A program made the translations under genes and the position numbers. From NCBI GenBank assembly GCA_008360955.1, contig LUCM01001707.1, positions 84,796-148,795 of the forward strand: a stretch of 64,000 nucleotides of DNA, in the 5' to 3' direction. Under the pieces are notes generated by a model that saw only the letters and a program-made list of their open reading frames with translations, ran no database searches and had not been told where the DNA came from. Of the stretch, positions 35,851 to 49,254 are shown in pieces (position 1 is the stretch's first letter; each line of letters starts with the position of its first letter). Source of the stretch: Fasciolopsis buskii. Its lineage: Eukaryota; Platyhelminthes; Trematoda; Plagiorchiida; Fasciolidae.

Positions 35851-38800
35851 CATATACTAGGGCTTACGGATTTGGCTTGGTGACTACTTCATTAACACCT
35901 CCAAAACCTTGATCTCAGTTGACTACACTATATGATATCGTAGTCCCTGACAAAGAAGGATGCACAAACATGTAGCAGGTAATACCTTGTTGGGTTTCGC
36001 TTTTTTATTAGTTTTCTCAGCTCAGGATCCCTTCTATATAAATTCCTTCACTGTTTTACTTATTCTGGTAACACAGGGGATGCACAGATTTTGCCGGGTA
36101 TTACCGGAGTCGCACTTTCTCTTCGCAGATCTTTTATGCAAAAGCATTAGAGGTTCATTTTACTGTTCCTGCCTACCAATCATGATCTCCACCGGCTTGC
36201 ATACTCGAATCTGATGAACTCTTTTTCCTCTGAATACCCAGCCCAGTTTCGTAGAACAACTTCCAATATAACACAGACGACCTGATTCTCTTGCGCAGCA
36301 AGACGGCACACGTTGGCGGGTTTCAAATGGCATTCGTTAGTGAAAGATGCATTTTGCCTTTGCAGATGGCCGTATCGTGCGTAGTTGTCCGAACTCCATG
36401 GCATAAGCTGCAATCCTGCGTTTGTTTGCTTATTCTCACTTTGTTTCCTTTAGTCCCTCGTGCAAAAACCCTAATGATCACGGCATGCTACCCCAGCATG
36501 CCCGAACTTGGGGAAAACACCACGCCGGCAGTTGAGAATAAACAACACGCGGGAAATCAACATTAGGTACACGAACTATGGAAATCACTTTTATGGGCTG
36601 AACTATTCCCGTCAGAAAGCACTATTCCGCCGGGATCATTGTGGTTCAAGATAGGCTTACTTCGGCCCCAGAGACATTAACCACGCTCAACACTGGATAT
36701 ATAAGCCATTAGCTTACACCTAACCCTGCGAGAGGGGGAAACTCACAGTGCCCCTGTTCTGCATTGTGGGAATATATGGGAAAGTGGCACATCGGACTGC
36801 CTACATAGGCTTCACCACACACCGCTCTAGTTTATAACTTGTCCTTGGCCTGCAAAAGCACATATGCTGGCGTTTCTTTTTTCTTAATTATGCATGCTCA
36901 TGGCAACTACTAGGTGGTAAAAGTTGCCACCATACAGTGCATGCATAAATAGACGCTCCTAACGTTTTGATTTCCTTACCTTCCTACTTCATGACTCTCC
37001 GCAGAAACGGCTTTCTTAGGATCCGGCCCACTCTGCCGTCTGCGGCCCAATTCGTTGGCAAAATTCCTGGAAATCGGCGGTAGTAGCATCGATGATAGCG
37101 TATACATGATCAGTTATAGCGGAGCCGAAAGATTCTGTCCAGAGAGCCATGTCTTAATAATAAAAGTGACGCCGATGGTCGATGGTAAAACTGGGTTTTA
37201 CAGTTTTTCGAATCCGTCCAATATAGAACTAGCGTTGAAAGGAATTGCGAGTAATTCTCAGGAAATTTCAACTTTGTCATGGCCCAACGCATCAACGTGC
37301 CCGGATACTAGGAGAAAGCACCTGAAACTTGAGGGAGTAATTTGGGTTTAACTAGATTTTGAGGGACCTTTATGGTAATGCATCAAGGGGGCTTAATTGT
37401 TTGGCTAACCTCCAAAAATTGGCTCAATTGTTTTGGAAATAAGGCGGCAAAACCCGAAGGTATCTAATGCCGCGGTTTTTAATTTTCTCCACCGCATTCC
37501 ATTATACAAACTTGAAAAGACAGCCCTGTCTCCTTGCAATGTAACGGTGTAGCCTTTCCATTTTTACACAGCACGCAAGCGAGTGCCGGACAGATCTTGC
37601 CTAATATTGTTTTAGTTACTCAGCCCTGCCGTTGCGAAGTAGCTTTTGTGAGGTCAACTTATGGTAGCCTCATTTATTTCTTTCAAGTCCACCAAAAGTC
37701 CCCAAGACAAAACCCCTTTTCATAAGAAGCCCCTTAAACCGCCCACCGGGAGACCAAAAAACGGTTCGATTAAGCGAAGATTCCCCCAAGTCAGCTGGCA
37801 CGGCTGGGAGCCTTGTGTCCTAGCCGGTCTATTCGTACTTACTTATCCAACGGGCAATCTTTGGCTTAGGCAAATGCTCATCATCTTTACAACGATTCCA
37901 CGGAAAATGGCCGCATGTAACACTTTGTTTTGCTGCGGCATGTCTGGCATCAGTCAAACTCCCTCGACTTGTACAGACTCGTAAAACACTAGTTACCTTT
38001 GATGACACAGCGGCTACATTTGCTTTAGACAGTGCACCGCTCCCAGGTGGAATAATGCCGACGTCATCAGTCGAGCGACTGAATTACTCAGATCCCTCTG
38101 TATTTTTCCCTCGGGTAAACTCGTCACCCTGCTGCTTTAACTGATAGATCTAACCACCTCGACTATCCCCTTCATGCTCTCTGTTTCACGACGATCAGAA
38201 GGTCATACTACATAGAACCTCCATACTCGAAGCAAACTGTCGACTTGCAATGTAGACTTAGAAGACCCCGCGGCACTAGATTTTTACTCATCAAAGTTCT
38301 GGGTTGCTGAATTAAATTGGCGTGGACTCTTGTCCATGCCCGTCATTTTGCATACCACTACCCTCCTACCATCACTATCACCAGCTTTTGCTAACCGGCT
38401 CCCTAGCCCAAACCCATGGAATTTATCCCACGCCAATAATTTCCACTCCGTTCATGCCTACCCATTCAGAAATTTCCCTTTTCCACTCTCCTCCATAGCC
38501 ATCGCTATCTCACTTTTCCAAACTCATGACACTCCCTCTCAGATTCCTTTCACACCTGTTCTCGTGAATAGTATACTGAGAAGCGCCATTTGCCTCATGC
38601 CGCTTTAAAATCAACCTTATCTGCCGTAGCTCGTTCTAGGTCCACCAAATCAGCTTTGTTGCCATCTGCATTCATCCTATCTTTATTGCTGTTGACTCTT
38701 CGTGCACCATCTATCTGTCTTTGCAACCCCACGACTGGTCGCGCTTCGATGACAAAGTAGATCTCTTTTGGGTTAATTGGCTGTCACTTTCTTAAATAAA

Positions 38801-40700
38801 CTCAGTCCCTTAAGAAGTTTCGTTACTTCAGCCAACATGGATAACACCTTTATCACCGAGTCCTAGCTTAACCAAGAAACAGCTAATAGGGTAGCTACCT
38901 TAGGGGGTACCAATCTTCTGGAGATATTCAAAATGACCACCGTGGAGGCGATTTCCTTAGCCATGTTGTGCAGGGCCTATCATCTAACTAGCGCACCCCA
39001 TATTTAGTATAGCTCATTGTCGAGGTGTCATGTGTTATCCATATGACCTGAATTTACCATCTCCATCTCAAATAAAATATAGCTATCCCTTTTAGCAGAT
39101 GCACTTGACCCCTATGCTGACCTCCAATCAGCGTCCGAAATTGCCACCAGGGAATTCAGTCTCCCCATGGTGTGTTAGCCCATGATTACGAAACCACGAA
39201 AATGAAAATTCTTTATCTCCCGCTTATCTAAACGGGTTGGGTAAAGCACGTAACGTCAGCCACCAGAGGCAGTAAAATATTATACCTCGTTTACACATGC
39301 TGACCACCACATCCTGGTTTACGATGGAAGCAGATTTCCAGAGAGTGGCTACAGGATAGTCCGTGGTAGGATGCTAGTCCGTGGTCCAATCCTCAACCAC
39401 AGCAACCTCACAACACACCCACTTCGCGCTACCTGGCAGATCCCACCCTCTCAAGCACGCCAACATGAATGAGGAAGCGTTTTCCTGCCGAGCGATTCCC
39501 AAAGGGTAAGAGATGAATTTTTTTCTAAAACTGTCGGCTGCATCCCGAAACTGGTCATTGACAGACGAATGACCAGAGATAAGATTTCATAAATTCTCTT
39601 CTTGAAGGCCAACTGTACTAAATAATAGCTGCAATTTTCCCTGGTATATGACTTTTTCAAGGTGCCCGAACCAAGATCATGCCAATGACGGTATTGTGAC
39701 TTCCAAAGTTTGGTCAAAATGCCGGCAAAAGTTTAAAATGTGAATGCCGTCCATAACTGGTATCTAGCATAGAAAAGTTCCGTTAACGTTTTGTGAGATG
39801 AGGAAGTCTACCTGCGAGAAATTAATGAAATATAAGGAACTAAGCCAACGCAGTGGGTCGCTAAATAAAATTTTATACGTCTACCAAAATAAACCTACAC
39901 GGCAAGAACACCAAACTAAGTGTCGCCTTAATTTTGAAAACAGGATTTTTTGGATAGCTGCCTAAACTGGCTAATGGGGAACAAGTAGACAGGCTGTTAA
40001 GCGTAGCTACCAGTAAAAATGGATGAACAGTTCAGCGGCGTTCGTTGGATGCAGTAAAACAGCTTTTATTAGAAGCTGAAGTCACAGCTGTGAATGTCAC
40101 AGTCGAATCCTGGGCAAACTATCGGAAAATTGTTTGTTAAGGGTTTCGTCGAAACAGTATGTTTATGAAACTTGAACAACTTTTTCCTATCAGGAAAATC
40201 CCCAACTTTGTTGAACGTGTAGCAGCAACTGCCTAATTAACTGAACTTCAGGGAGGTCAACTAGAATGAGGAATGGTACACCGCAACAGCGATCATGTTT
40301 TTGGATGGCCGTAGAACGTATACTACTCTTGGACAGATTCCGACAAAACTGAGATACACAATATCCATCTATCCATCTCACTCTCCTTGCCCTCGATCAC
40401 TTTTTTCTTGGCCTCCACCTCACCAAATGATTTTCGCTTCACTCACTCCTGTTTAGAGACTAGCTGACCGCGGCAGTACTGAAACAGCCCCTCAGGATGT
40501 ATTCGGTTGCTTACACGCCGTTTGTTCTAGCCGTCCCGATAAAATTCTAGAAATCTAGCAGATAATTTCTGACGCCAACCACATATCACGGCCATCATAA
40601 AAATTTGGTTAACCCAAACATACTTGGTGCGGAAATCCATATCCTTGGCTTAGTCACTACGATGCAGGATTCTGAAGGACACCTACTGACAGCGTAATCG
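35851..40700. other. No gene recognised, apart from a possible endonuclease scrap
   Basis: Short frames (up to 107 codons) without motifs. The plus strand from 38.3 to 39.2 kb is C/T-rich. The only hint of coding relics is the endonuclease-like stretch at 38.33-38.61 kb. Confidence 0.4.
38330..38608 (+). pseudogene. Possible LINE endonuclease N-terminal fragment
   Basis: A 92-codon frame with SHANNFHSVHAY, then SIAIAISLFQTHDTPSQIP and NSILRSAICLMP. LINE apurinic-like endonucleases open with a phrase of this kind: N-x-RS-x-x-x-K, DI-x-x-I-x-ET-x-L, then GY-x-x-x-R-x-DR. The catalytic Glu of the usual ET pair is not preserved (QT here). It could be the N-terminal part of the element whose endonuclease end is at 40.8 kb, split by later sequence. 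Confidence 0.3.
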
Positions 40701-40729
40701 TTTATCAAGTCAACTTCCCACTCTCCTCA

Positions 40730-42420
40730 CGACAAGTGGACTTTCCTTATCAGCGCTCTTCATGGCCTACGGCTAGTTCATCTTACTGGAATCGAACAGT
40801 TCCGATCAGAAGCGGTTTATCGCCCTCCAGCCAGACGCGAAGCCGTGATCTAATGATTCTAATTGCGGGCGATTTTTACTCATCGAGCGTTAACCAGAAA
40901 ACAGCTAGCGCTGCTGATCACGCATTACGTAAACACCTGTAGATACTGTCTCTCAAAATTACTGGACGCGTCAGCTGAAAGGCCGAACCAGACAATCACT
41001 TCCTCTTTGTACCGCGTAATTTCCACTGAGCACCAACGAATGGGACTGGTCAAAAACCTGCCACTACTCGGAAAGTGACCACTTGCTGCCGAGTTTCACC
41101 CTTCAGCTAGTTGACCCTGAATACCATTCTCTCTTACAAACTAGTTACCGTGAAACACGGAACATCTGAGGATTCCATGACTGAGGGGCACGAATAGCCC
41201 GTCGCAATAGTACTCAGGCAGCTTGTTAAAGAACCAGATTCTTGCACCATAGGAGACGACCCCTGTTGAGCATATTAAGTGTCTCTTAAAAGAAAGGTTT
41301 CACCTGATCTTGAGACATGACCCAATTGGCCTTACACAGAAGGCGAAAAGATTTCGAACCATCCGATATGTATGTGGGTCCAAAATTTGGTGGTGTAAAA
41401 CAAGTGTGCGATGGGCTGTTTTCTTTTCAGCTTGACCTAATGTAGCATTTTTCTTTCCGTGCATAAGACGCCTAAAAACTGCACCATCCTCTATTCTGGC
41501 CTCTAAAGGTCCCCAAGGTACTAGCACCACGTCTCCCCCGTGGACAAAGGGGCTGACCTTGTCAGCTCCAGCCTGCTACATAGCCATCCCCAATTCTTCC
41601 TTACAGCTATGGAAACTGCAGTGGTTTGCATTTCTATTCCCGAGATTGCAGTTTTCCAAGACGCCCGGGTCTACATGCACAATGTTTCATGGCTCCTGAT
41701 GTAGTACATCCCAGCTTCCTAAAAGAGACGGTAAGAACTACAAAAACATGGTACACTTCGCTCTTTCATTGGTGCGTTCTCAGTGAGATCGTCCCGAATG
41801 TTTGAAGAAGGGGCGCATTACACAGGTTATCGGCCATCTAGTCTAACCAGCCTCAGATGCAAGTTGTTTTAATGCATTCCAAAAGACGTTCCTATTTAAT
41901 ATCTTAGGGGAAGCGCACTAACTCCTGCCAGACGTGGTTTGCTTTCAGAGGGTTCATGCACCTACAATAAGTTAACCGTCGTGGTCAGCCAGAACAAATC
42001 GTACGACGACGATTAAATTTCATAAGTCGTTTTTGTCCACTTTATAAAGGGATTCTCTAGATCCTTAGAAGCTACGACAGTGCCAATCCCATACAAATTC
42101 TACGCAGATTTCTAACCCGCCGAATCATCACGATGGAGTTAGGAAATATTACCTCCACACCATCACCAGTCACTCCGGACGTACCACAAGGCTCTATGCC
42201 AGGCCAACTCATCGATTTAGTACATGTCAATGACCTCCGGCAAATCCAGCTGTTCAGAGTTTCCCTTTATTTCGACCACTTGTTCCTCCGCAGTTTTAGT
42301 TTGGAGCTTCTGTGGTCAGCCATCGACGACGATAGGTGATGGTCTGAAGACTGGAACCTGGAGAACAAACGCATTAGGATTATCAATCATCTATTCACGA
42401 AAGGTCAGTTAGGGAAATGA
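40730..42420 (+). pseudogene. CR1-like LINE, endonuclease end plus reverse transcriptase
   Basis: EAVYRPPARREAV and LIAGDFYSSSVN (about 40.82-40.9 kb) correspond to the endonuclease CLYRPP and LLGDFN blocks. LPLLGK/SDHLL at about 41.06 kb is the LPPLGKSDH end with catalytic Asp and His, split by a frameshift exactly inside the motif. Reverse transcriptase follows: GYRPSSLTSLRCKLF (41.83 kb; usual YRPISLTS), ALTPARRG, then VTPDVPQGSMPGQLIDLVHVNDL at 42.18-42.23 kb (usual V-x-x-GVPQGSVLGP-LLFL-x-Y-x-NDL). An IDDDR...W segment marks the palm end near 42.3 kb. Stops and frameshifts are many. It sits immediately upstream of another CR1-like relic in the same orientation. Confidence 0.7.
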
Positions 42421-42689
42421 TTTAACGCCTGCTCGCCTTAGTTACTGAGGGGCGACTCCATAATGATTTTCAAATCAACGATTTGGACATTCCCACTAGT
42501 AGAGCTATATACCCATATGGTGTCATCCATTAGGAATGCGCTCCTTAAATAAATCGTCGTACATACGAGAAAATCCAATTTTAAGAAACAATTGGGCATC
42601 AAACTCCGCCAGTAAAACTAATGAATCCCCTCTAAACTCAGGCCAGTGATGTGTATAAAATGTATACCTCTAATTAGGGTTTAGCTACT

Positions 42690-43870
42690 GAGAAAAGTAC
42701 CGTTGAGGCAGCTGTAAACAATCCCAAAGCCCATTACAGTTATGCACATTCTGAGGCAGCTTTACTAAAAATCAAGGGTAGAGTAAAAACCAATGGAAAT
42801 TCGGAATGACTTGAAGACAGAGGAAGACCGGTTGTCAGTTAAAATCATTGCGAAAAGCGCGCAGGCGAGATTAGGGAGCACAAGGTAAAACAATGAGCCA
42901 CGCCAAACAGAACGGGAAGATGTTGAAATAACCATCCATGGGGGAGGACGTGCTGGATATCCTGAAACAAGTGAACAAATCTAAGGCAGAGAGGCCTTAC
43001 CGAATCCACATTGCGATAGTAAATCGGACAGCGGGAATCATGGGGAAACCCTTGACCCGGCTTTTCAGAGCACCACTGGATGACAAGAGACTTCCCGGTG
43101 ACTGGTTGCCGATTAAGATAATACCATTTAATAAAACCGGAGACGATGATCATTATTGCAGCTATAGACTGGTTGGTCTGATGCAAATCATGCTAAAAAC
43201 CTTTGAAAGTGTTCTATGCGATAGGATGGCTAAAGGCCCAGATTCAAGAAAACCAAATAAAAGTAAACCAAAATGCCACGAATGCTCGTGTCTTGACAAC
43301 CTGGTTGGCTTTGTGGACGAAGTAACAATTAGAAAGGGCATAGGGTGAATGAGCAAACGCTTCGCTGTCTTGAACTCCAAGGCGCATTGGACTTCATGAA
43401 CCACAGGCTTCCGGATGGAAGCTAAGGTGATTAACCGGATATCACGAAAAACAGGATAGATATCTCAGGATAAGAGCTGATGGATGCCCGTCAGACACAG
43501 GGCTGCTGCACAGCGGGGAGCTTCAGCGGTCTGTATCAGTAACGTCGCCCTTCCCAATGTTTGTCAGGGAAAAAACCGACCGTTTCTTACCTGCGAATGA
43601 CATGGAACTATTAAGGGAAGCAAACAAAGAAGCTATGCAGAGGGACCTGGATTAAGTTTGTCAGCAGCCAGTAGGAGCGCGCCTTTCGAAAAGTTTGAGT
43701 AAGTGCCGGCAAGACATTAGTCCCGCCCGTCATATGGGCCCACCCGGACATCAGGTGACGATTGGAAAAGACTCAAAAAGCAAGGGGCCTCGGAACTCTA
43801 GCCGGCACGGACGCAATTCTGTCCGCGAATTCTGAAAGAGGCTAAGAGTGTATGATTTTGTTTACGCCAA
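42690..43870 (+). pseudogene. CR1-like LINE reverse transcriptase, decayed
   Basis: Starts in the endonuclease-RT linker (NNPKAHYSYAHSEAALLK, about 42.72 kb). An open frame at 42938-43348 then covers DVLDILKQVNKSKAE-x-PYRIHIAI, LFRAPLDDKRLPGDWLP-x-x-IIPF and YRLVGLMQIMLKTFE, with LDNLVGFVDEVT at its end. These are the fingers blocks of CR1 reverse transcriptase (usual GPDGIHP, RLP-x-DW, NYRPVSLT, SCLTNLL-x-F-x-DEVT). The catalytic box at 43590-43601 reads PAND instead of FADD, followed by MELLREANKEAMQRDLD. SKCRQD and PARHMGPPGHQVTIG at 43.7-43.76 kb align with the copy at 57.1 kb, so the two belong to one family. Confidence 0.8.
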
Positions 43871-45059
43871 CTAAGGACGATTAGGTTCTAGAAGGCAGGG
43901 GGTTATTCTGTTGCTGTTTAAGGCCGTTTAAAATGCTCTCTGGATTAATGGATGTTATACTTGGTAAGGTGTATCAGATTCTGTGTGATTTTAAGCTCTG
44001 TCTTGGATGGTTCAGGCACACAGCAGACAGCAGTAAAACTGCATTTTTTTGAAAGAGGCAGGAAAAGAGTTGTCTTAATACTGGCCTTTAGGATTCTTCG
44101 GGGCCTGGCCCAAGTGGGTCACCACGCCACTAGTTTCCTCGGGGAAGGTCAACGTTACTTGCTTCTACAGAGCTTCAGGTGCTGACCGGGAGGTCGCATG
44201 ACTCCTAAATGCTCCACCAATTGTGGCCAAGGATGCTAAGGATATCCTCTCGTCAGTCAGGCACAGATTGGGCCGATGAGTCCTGCTCCTTCCATGGGGC
44301 AGAACTAGCCTACCTTGAATGGCTGCATTTAACTTCAGTGCATGAGCATATTGAGTGAGGCACTACGTGAGGACTTAGCCAAGCGTCGTCACCGCTGGTC
44401 GATGCAACCTCCCGGAGTATCCGAGAAATATACGAATATATATAACTACAAGATACAAAAATAACATCTCGGAACTCGATGGCCTATACCGGTTAGGAAA
44501 TTGGGATAACACAACAGCTAAATTCGCTCTGCGCTCGCGCCAATCCACGATCGTCGTTGGATGTGCAATGAACGTCAGTTATATGGACTTGGCTAAGATC
44601 CAAACCAGATCAACGGAGCTCATCTTGGACAAAGCAGATTTGGCCAAGTTGCGGGAAAGACCAAAATGATTATGAAAACTCCACTTAACCTGCAGAACGA
44701 GTTTGTGCTTTTGAGAAGGAAACGTTCTTCAGGGCAGAAATCACAATGATCACTGGGCAGTGATAGCAATGCTGGAGGGTGGAGAAGGCGCGGAAACAGC
44801 GAAGTGGATACAGTGGGCAATAATTGGGAGCACCCTAAAGCTGATCAGAGGTGAAAAGCGCAGGTGTCAACTTGATCTGGCACACTGTGCCAAGTGCTAA
44901 CCGAAAACGCATTGCGCCTTCATTTGGAAGAAATGTTGAACGAGGGGTTTCATTGTCATACTAAAGGCTGGAGGCCAAGGCTTTCAGAGAAAACCTGCGT
45001 GGTCAAGAAGTTAGGCAGCGTCCACTGCAGCTCATTCGATGCTTGCTGATTACGAAGAA
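43871..45059. other. No gene recognised
   Basis: May contain the endonuclease-RT linker of the CR1-like relic that begins at about 45.06 kb, but no motif can be read. Frames of up to 77 codons show nothing recognisable. Confidence 0.4.
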
Positions 45060-46430
45060 TAACTTCCGTTGGCAAGTGAAGCTTTTGAACGAGACACGTC
45101 TGAAGCCATTAGCCGACATCATCGCTAAAATAGTGTTCCAGCTATTCCAGCATAGATCAAGACAAAATATGGAAGGACTGGGCGGCTTAGCGGTTGTATT
45201 TATACGTATAGAGGCCCAGGCCCTGCCTGGGACAACTTCACGCCACTCAGTCTCGCCACGTTTCCAGGCAAAATGATAGAGACGTTAATACTGGGGCATG
45301 TTTTCTAATACCTGGTTGAGCTTTCGGTGCTCTGTCAAGCTCAGCTTAGCCTAATGTAAAATAGCCACTGCTTTGCCAAATTTTTGTGCCTTTTCGATGA
45401 AACCTTTTGGAGAAAGGGTGAGAGCAGGCGGACTGACGTATGCTACCTTGAATTCGGATGATTGGGCTAGAGCAAGTTTATACTGAAGAATGATAATGCC
45501 AGTGTTTGAGGACCTTTCTTACGAGGAGGACATTTTACCTCGAGATAGGGGATAGGATATCAGCCAGGCCTAACGCCAAAGAGGACGTTCCGTAAGCTTC
45601 GTTTTTGGCTTCCACTCATGTTCATGCTCTTCTTAAATAACATAGCCTAGGCCCTGAAACCACCCAGCATTTTGTTTTCGACGACATCAAAGCGGTAGGG
45701 TCTACGGGAAAAGAACATCTTAAGGGAGATATAAGAGTTGTACCAGATTGAGCTATCGTTAAGGACTTGGGGGCAAATGTGGGCGACTGTCGCCTGTAAT
45801 CCCGAAGCACCGAAAGCCTCACCGTACCATGAACAGAGATTGCCTGCCATGGACGAAGAAGCAGGGTGAGCTACCTAGGTATAATAATTACGTAAGACGT
45901 GTCAATATGCCGCGACAAGGCCAGAGTTAAACTACTTAGACCAAATTCAGCTTTGTGCTGCCATAATTTGATGTTCATATCCCTGAACACGGCTATCGTA
46001 AGATTTCACTTGGACTACCAAATTTAAGCTTGATTTCTCTCCTTCAGCATACATCGCTTGCCTTGAACAGATCCAGCGATTAGCCACACAAATGGTCAAA
46101 GGGCTTGTAGGAAGTTATACAATCAACGCATCTGTGTCCCTGATCGATTCTCATTGGAGGAGATTCACCAAACTAATTTAACGGAGAACTTCATCATTGT
46201 AACCGGTTTGTCGGGTCCAAGCCCAGATTGCTTTTAGTACAAGACATGGATTCTTGTGCGCGTCGCTATGTGGGAAGACACGCAAAAGGACGCTCGTGAC
46301 TTCTGTCTAGGTCGCACATTTTTAGTAACAGAGTCGCAAATATATGAAGCCGACTACCGGGAGTTCCATTTAAGCGTGCACTGGACCGAAATTGGGGTTC
46401 CGTGAGTCCCGAAGAGAGGCTAAATAGTAA
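45060..46430 (+). pseudogene. CR1-like LINE reverse transcriptase, C-terminal two thirds
   Basis: The catalytic box at 45674-45685 reads VFDD, keeping both aspartates, and is followed by IKAVGSTGKEHLKGDI and DLGANVGDC. The line before it, FLASTHVHALLK-stop-HSLGP, is a shifted form of the LGP-x-LF-x-LF-x-NDI block. C-terminal blocks: AYIACLEQIQRLATQMVKGL at about 46.05-46.1 kb (usual LE-x-VQRRAT) and HIFSNRVANI at 46.32-46.34 kb (usual FFSNRV-x-x-WN), ending with FKRAL. LKPLADIIAKIVFQLF near 45.1 kb may be the YRPISLT-x-x-AK block. Frameshifts are frequent. Confidence 0.7.
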
Positions 46431-47841
46431 ATCGTTGGTAAGATTTCGGTTTTGCATACCACCATCTTTGATTTGAAACGCTAAATCCTGCCATCAGTAA
46501 TATCTCTCTTTCAGAGTGTGATTAGATATCCTCCTTTCTGTTTCTCTCAATGAGGACCATGATACTGAAACTGTAATATGTGGTTGCTCAACCTGATTGA
46601 ACCCGATAAAGAGAATTCTGTGCACTAGAATAGAGTAGGCCAAAAGGTGTCTTGTAAAAGCTGAATCGAAGTGATCTCACGCAAGCAACCATTATAACTG
46701 ATTGCCGTAACGGCTGATCAGTATGTAAAGAGATGTAGACTTTTGATAGCTTCTGATATAATGCACCCGTGTTGTTATTGTAATGCGTGTTTTGGTGAAA
46801 CAGGAACGCTTCGGATGATCTCCTTACATAAGTTGAAACCGGCGTGTAAAGCCACCCTTACCAACGCAAGCAGGAAGCATGCAGACTGTAGCGCTCCATG
46901 TACCAGGTCCAAGGTTCGCTATACTTTGGGGTCGGATGTAGCCCACCGGCAGTAGATGCGTTGATAGCTCCCAATGTTTCAGCCCGGTGGTAATTTTAGT
47001 TCATGGGAGTTTAGAGCCACTTTTATTCTTCCCAGCAAGTACCCAGAAGTGTCTGTTCGTTGGATTTGCGTTCCCAGTAAGACGATGCAGCTACATTTGT
47101 TTGCAATTCCTGCGTTTGGGTAACTATGTTTGCTGACTGAAGTAAACTGATTGGCTTACTTCTCTATAGTCAATAGAATTAACGGTACACTGGCGTGAAA
47201 GGTTGGGAAACCAAAGACGGGGTGGACAGTCAGCAAATCGGTGATATTTAACTCAGCGACGAGAGCACATTCAGCAAAGTCGCAATAAATTTCCGGTGTT
47301 GCGGACTGTAGATGGCGCACTTTGGGTCAAGCCGGCGAATGCTTGGGGACAAAATTGACAAACAAGCTACCAATTTGGATGCAGATAGTTCGACAAAAGA
47401 GGAGTATGTTGCGCACCTGGGGTGTGTTACAGCCAGTCTAACTCACCGTTTCAGGGTGTATTATCCTAACTCAGATTGGCCAGTTAAAACGCCGCCAGCT
47501 GTCCCAAAAACTCTAACCTGCCCGGACCGCAACCGTGAGGAAAGGTCAAGTCACAAAGCCCAGGACTGTCAACAAAACCCACTGCTTTCCCCAAAATCCT
47601 CCAAGGTACGCCAAACGAATATTTTCCGGCCACATGCTTCTGCTTCCAAAGAATATGCTTTGAGGCTGCAACCGCCGTTCGTGATTGATCATTGATTGAT
47701 AATGTATATTTCTCGATTTGCGAGATGCATGCGCAAGGCAAGATCAATGTTTTACATAGATTATGCACAGGAAATACGGACAATGTGAATCGAAGAGACA
47801 GGGGGTGAGAGCGACCTCTAGTAATTTGGAAGGTTTGTTTT
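46431..47841. other. No gene recognised; holds a partial extra LTR-like copy
   Basis: Frames of up to 127 codons without motifs. At about 47703-47775 the opening of the LTR-like repeat (TGTATATTTCTCGA...GCGCAAGGCAAGATCAA) occurs once, 139 bases before the main copy, so the repeat start is locally duplicated. Confidence 0.45.
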
Positions 47842-48230
47842 TGTATATTTCTCGACATACGAGAGTCATGCGCAAGATAAAATCAAAATTAGGCTAAGAA
47901 GGCACAGTGAAGACACGGAAAACGGAAACCAAACATACAATGCAATGTGGTTTCGCTCACAAGATCATAACAGGCAATGTGGTTTCCCGAGCAGAGGGCT
48001 TTAACTCAAAGCTAGGTAATGGTTCGCGGAGATTTTTCTGTGGCTGATTACCAGTCCTGCACTGCGAGTAATACCATATTTGAATGCAGCAAAGTTGCGT
48101 ATCGCGGGCGCGAAATGTGGCTGGAGGTCAATGGCTGTCGCCGCCTGTTGGCCAGGATACGCGATAATCAAGAGAGTTGTATGGTGGAGATGGGCATCAA
48201 TATGGATGTGATAACGGAATGGAGATGAGC
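47842..48230 (+). repeat. LTR-like repeat, left copy of Gypsy relic 2
   Basis: Begins TGTATATTTCTCGA. It shares ordered strings with 52560-52960: TGTATATTTCT, CAATGCAAT, GTTTCCC, ATCAAAGCT/CTCAAAGCT, ATTACCAGTC and CACTGCGAGT. The two copies flank Gypsy protease, reverse transcriptase, RNase H and integrase pieces in the same orientation, so they are probably its LTRs. The right-hand boundary is uncertain; no primer-binding site was identified. Confidence 0.55.
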
Positions 48231-48734
48231 GAAACCAGACTGGGTATCAAAAAAGCAGTATAAAACTCAAAAATTCTGAAGGCACAGACCGATTAAGCTA
48301 GGAGAGCGGCCACAATGGATGGGAACTGTGCCATCGTAATACTAATATATGAGGTTTGTTTCGAACAATTTTCAGTTCATAAATTTCGGCTTAGTCTGGA
48401 GATGAAGGTGGCGTTGGAAAACAAGGAGAACCGGGGTCAAATGAGTCAATGTCTGGTGGACTCGTGTGAGGAACTGTTACCAGGAGCATCGGTCTATTGC
48501 CAAATTCCGCAGATGAGAATAGAGGTTGGTGAAAAACGACGGTCTTCAGCTGTTTTCGGGTGTCAATATGCATTGTGAACGTCAATTTATATCAGATGCC
48601 AATAAAAATGATGACCATTCGTGAGTCCGTTTTGAATGGATTTGTTACAAGAATTTTGGGAAGGAGCAAGAGGAAGCCAGTGTAAAGTTGTGCACGTGAA
48701 CTTGTGAGCTAAGTTTAAATGAAACCAGTGTCTT

Positions 48735-48774
48735 GTACTTGATCAATACTGGTGCCTCTTGTTCTTTCATCCAA
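48735..48774 (+). pseudogene. Gypsy protease fragment with mutated catalytic Asp
   Basis: Reads VLYLINTGASCSFIQ. The family form is a hydrophobic strand, then DTGAS. Here the Asp codon at 48745-48747 is AAT (Asn), one G-to-A change from GAT. CSFI after the motif is common in Gypsy proteases. The copy could not have been active as a protease. Confidence 0.65.
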
Positions 48775-49254
48775 TGACTGCTGCAAGTCTTTGAGTTATG
48801 CTGTGTCATAAATAACACTAAATTACCGTAGATAATAACTCGGAGATGACTTCGCGAGAAAGTTTATCAGAGGGCAGTGGCTGGGTGTAACTAGTTACTT
48901 CCTCGTCTGACACAAGCTTCTGAGAGGAACGAAATTGGGAACCGAATTTCCAAGTGAGTACGGGACATGACTGCATCTTTCAGCCTGCATGTGAGGTTTT
49001 TGTCCTTGCATGCACGAAGCAAACCGAGGGTGGAAACGCGGTTATTCTGAAGTATTCCGAAGTTTGAGGCCAGGACAACCAGAAAGCTCTTTCAACAACA
49101 AGGACAACAGGCGATTTGAAATGGGCTTACTTTTGTGATTTTGATTTGCAATGAATGTTCTTGGACGTATCACCAAGGTCCACCACGAATTTACAAAAAT
49201 TCTAGTAGACAAGGTGCTCGTATGCCTCATGCAAAACTCTAGTGATATGGCCTG